64,000 bases of DNA from Prevotella sp. MA2016. Lineage in GTDB: Bacteria; Bacteroidota; Bacteroidia; Bacteroidales; Bacteroidaceae. Where the stretch lies: contig NZ_KK211036.1 in NCBI RefSeq assembly GCF_000619825.1, forward strand, positions 181,787 to 245,786, in the 5' to 3' direction. Below are positions 61,823 to 64,000 of this stretch, one piece after another (the first letter of the stretch is position 1; each line of letters opens with the position of its first letter). The notes beneath the pieces were generated by a model. That model was not told the origin of the DNA. It was given only the letters and a program-made list of their open reading frames with translations, and ran no database searches. A program made the position numbers and the translations under genes.

Positions 61823-62704
61823 ATGAATTTCATCTTGATTGCAGTATTGGTACTTGGAGCTATCGGTCTGATAGCTGCTATCGTACTTTTTGCAGCCTCC
61901 AAGAAGTTCGCTGTCTATGAGGATCCACGTATCGCACAGGTGGGCGAACTGCTGCCTGGTGCCAACTGTGGTGGATGTGGATTCCCTGGTTGTAGTGGTA
62001 TGGCTGACGCACTCGTAAAGGGTGCCGACGCTGGAAGCCTTGACGGACTGATGTGTCCTGTAGGTGGTGCTGAAACCATGGGAAAGGTAGCCGACTTGCT
62101 TGGAATGGCCATCGCTAATTCAGAGCCGATGGTAGCCGTTGTTAGATGTAATGGTACATGCGAGCATCGTGCCAAAATTGCAGAGTATGCAGGACTGAGA
62201 ACCTGTGCTGCCATGCACGCTTGTGGTGCTGGTGAGACTGCTTGTGGATTCGGTTGCCTGGGATGTGGTGATTGTGTGGCTGCTTGTCAGTTTGACGCTA
62301 TCCACATGAACCCAGAGACTGGTATCCCCGAGGTTGATGACGACAAGTGTACCTCGTGTGGTGCTTGTGCTAAAGCTTGTCCACGTGGCATCATTGAGCT
62401 CCGTAAGAAAGGACCAAAGAACCGTCGTGTTTACGTGTCATGTGTGAACAAGGACAAAGGTCCGGCTGCGATGAAGGCTTGTGCAGTAAGTTGCATTGGT
62501 TGTGGCAAATGCGAGAAAGAATGTCCATTTGGTGCTATCACCGTAGAGAACAACTTGGCTTATATCGACCACAACAAGTGCCGTTTGTGCCGTAAGTGTG
62601 TGGTGGTTTGTCCAAAGAAGGCAATTGTAGATGTTAATTTCCCAACACCTGCGCCTCAACCTAAGCCCAAAGAATCTAAAAAAGAAGAGGAGGCAAAAGC
62701 ATGA
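61823..62704 (+). CDS. rnfB: Electron transport complex protein RnfB
   Basis: A 293-residue iron-sulfur subunit. N-terminal membrane helix (4-24). The 4Fe-4S domain has Cys49, 52, 57, 78 (GANCGGCGFPGCSGMADALV). Four ferredoxin-like CxxCxxC sites follow (GCGDCVAAC, KCTSCGACAKACP, SCIGCGKCEKECP, KCRLCRKCVVVCP). It receives electrons from ferredoxin in the Na+/H+ pumping Rnf complex. Overlaps rnfC by 4 nt. Confidence 0.96.
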   Translation: MNFILIAVLVLGAIGLIAAIVLFAASKKFAVYEDPRIAQVGELLPGANCGGCGFPGCSGMADALVKGADAGSLDGLMCPVGGAETMGKVADLLGMAIANSEPMVAVVRCNGTCEHRAKIAEYAGLRTCAAMHACGAGETACGFGCLGCGDCVAACQFDAIHMNPETGIPEVDDDKCTSCGACAKACPRGIIELRKKGPKNRRVYVSCVNKDKGPAAMKACAVSCIGCGKCEKECPFGAITVENNLAYIDHNKCRLCRKCVVVCPKKAIVDVNFPTPAPQPKPKESKKEEEAKA

Positions 62705-64000
62705 AAATTAGAACATTTAGTATAGGTGGTATTCACCCCGAGGAGAACAAACTGACCCATGAGGTGCCAACTATTGTGGCAGAATTGCCTAAACAGGCTA
62801 TATTTCCACTGAGTCAGCACATTGGTGCTCCTGCAAAACCTGTAGTCAAAAAGGGCGATAAGGTAAAGGTGGGTACAATGATTGCCGAAGCTGGTGGATT
62901 TGTATCTGCTCCTATCTTCTCATCTGTAAGTGGAACCGTATTCAAGATTGATACTGCTATCGATGCCACTGGTTATCGTAAACCCGTTATCATCATCAAT
63001 GTTGAGGGTGATGAGTGGGAAGAGAGTATCGACCGTAGCAATAAGCTTGAGGAGGTTTCGGCTCATCCTGAGCTCACACCTGAGGAGATTGTAGAACGTA
63101 TTAAGAATGCTGGTGTAGTAGGTATGGGTGGCGCTTGTTTCCCAACCTTTATCAAACTTACACCGCCACCTACAGCAAAGGCTGAGTGTGTGATTATCAA
63201 CGCTGTGGAGTGTGAGCCATATATCACAGCCGACTACCGTTTGATGATGGAGCATGCCGACGAGATTCTTGTAGGACTTGAGCTCCTGATGATGGGCGCC
63301 AAGGTAACCAAGGGTTATATCGGTATCGAGACCAACAAACCAGCTGCCATCAAACTGCTCACCGAGAAGTGTAACCAAAAGTTCAAAGCTCAAAGCTCAA
63401 AGTTCAATGTTGAAGTGGTGCCTTTGAAGCAGCGCTATCCTCAGGGTGGTGAGAAACAGCTGGTTGATGCTGTTATTAACCGCCAGGTGCCTGCACCTCC
63501 TGCCATCCCAGTAAACGTAGGTGCTATCGTGCAGAATGTAGGTACTGCCTTCGCTGTTTATGAGGCTGTGATGAAGCACAAACCTCTGTTTGAACGTTAT
63601 ACCACCGTTACTGGAAAGAAACTGGCTAACCCTGGTAATTTCCAGGTACGTATGGGTACACCTATGAAGGATCTGATTGATGCTTGCGGTGGTATGCCAG
63701 AAGGCGACAACAAACTTTTGGCTGGTGGACCAATGATGGGTAAGGCTCTGACGAGTGTAGAGGTGCCTATCTGTAAGGGAACCAACTCTGTAACAATCAT
63801 CTCGGATGATGAAGCTCGTCGTAAAGAGCCACAGCCTTGCATTCGTTGCGCCAAGTGTGTGGGTGTTTGTCCAATGGGACTGGAACCCTATCTGTTGGCA
63901 AAGCTTTCAGATGTCAAGAACAGGGAGCGTGCAGAGCGTGAGGATATCACAAGCTGTATTGAGTGTGGCTCATGTCAGTTCACCTGTCCTGCTCATCGTC
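62701..64000 (+). CDS. rnfC: Electron transport complex subunit RnfC (3' partial)
   Basis: The frame runs from ATG 62701 to the window end (433 codons). It shows the N-terminal barrel (KIRTFSIGGIHPEENKLTHE), GGACFPTFIKL, CEPYITADYRLMMEHADEIL, and NADH/flavin-binding-like regions. Two ferredoxin motifs come at the end (PCIRCAKCVGVCPMGL and SCIECGSCQFTCPAHR). It is the NADH-oxidising subunit of Rnf. A heptamer repeat at 63378-63405 adds QKFKAQSSKFN in frame. Confidence 0.95.
   Translation, partial: MKIRTFSIGGIHPEENKLTHEVPTIVAELPKQAIFPLSQHIGAPAKPVVKKGDKVKVGTMIAEAGGFVSAPIFSSVSGTVFKIDTAIDATGYRKPVIIINVEGDEWEESIDRSNKLEEVSAHPELTPEEIVERIKNAGVVGMGGACFPTFIKLTPPPTAKAECVIINAVECEPYITADYRLMMEHADEILVGLELLMMGAKVTKGYIGIETNKPAAIKLLTEKCNQKFKAQSSKFNVEVVPLKQRYPQGGEKQLVDAVINRQVPAPPAIPVNVGAIVQNVGTAFAVYEAVMKHKPLFERYTTVTGKKLANPGNFQVRMGTPMKDLIDACGGMPEGDNKLLAGGPMMGKALTSVEVPICKGTNSVTIISDDEARRKEPQPCIRCAKCVGVCPMGLEPYLLAKLSDVKNRERAEREDITSCIECGSCQFTCPAHR
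63378..63405 (+). repeat. Heptamer repeat inside rnfC
   Basis: AAAGTTC, AAAGCTC, AAAGCTC, AAAGTTC (then AATGTTG): four 7-bp units in the coding frame. Confidence 0.85.

Overview
The window reads as chromosomal DNA of a Prevotella-like member of the Bacteroidales. Promoters follow the Bacteroidetes pattern TTTG, 19-21 nt, TAnnTTTG, and many here have exactly 20 nt. Shine-Dalgarno sites are mostly absent. Several gene sets are typical of this group: the Bat aerotolerance operon, TamL lipoprotein, DUF4295 beside rpmB-rpmG, a smalltalk peptide with a T7-lysozyme-like amidase, and PPi-dependent phosphofructokinase. Species is not determined.

Layout. 1-3.6 kb: end of a secreted Ig-like/repeat protein, a DUF1254 lipoprotein, a KdgF-like cupin and a possible SusD remnant. 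3.8-15.1 kb: a defence island with hsdM-hsdS-fic-hsdR (type I restriction-modification with a Fic gene inside), an 11-residue AbiH-like remnant, mcrB-mcrC, and a broken third cistron that overlaps mcrC. 15.3-19.5 kb: an accessory cassette with a decayed reverse-strand gene, a RecA/RepA-like ATPase, an AT-rich hairpin spacer, a Toprim-like DUF6371 protein, four 22-bp direct repeats, a DUF4248 helix-turn-helix protein, an HU-like protein, and smalltalk-amidase. This is the part most like an undescribed system: a replication-like module with iteron-like repeats.

19.5-27.5 kb is housekeeping: map, tsaD, cinA/pncC, rpmB-rpmG-DUF4295, ftsY-rimO-HU, then a protein with an HU domain, a Pro/Glu-rich linker, one membrane helix and a LysM domain, which could tie DNA to the cell wall. 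27.7-37.8 kb is a MoxR-Bat operon in which BatB-BatC and BatD-BatE are fused, followed by PAP2 and queA. 37.9-41.2 kb: OmpH-like lipoprotein, a small membrane protein, pepD with a lipoprotein, and three tRNAs (Ser-GCT, two identical Glu-CTC). 41.3-48.2 kb is a reverse-strand operon of six genes: a small protein, an acyltransferase, a large amidase, a hypothetical protein, YgiQ and a PP2C-like protein. 48.4-64 kb: pfp, GH25 lysozyme, a TrmH-type RNA methyltransferase, tamL, WalJ-like hydrolase, DMP19-like protein, smpB, metH (short form), GHL10, a lipoprotein, and rseC-rnfB-rnfC, cut by the window end.

A scattered theme is 7-bp tandem repeats of the intergenic type. They occur upstream of the smalltalk gene and, without breaking the frame, inside queA, the TrmH-type gene and rnfC.
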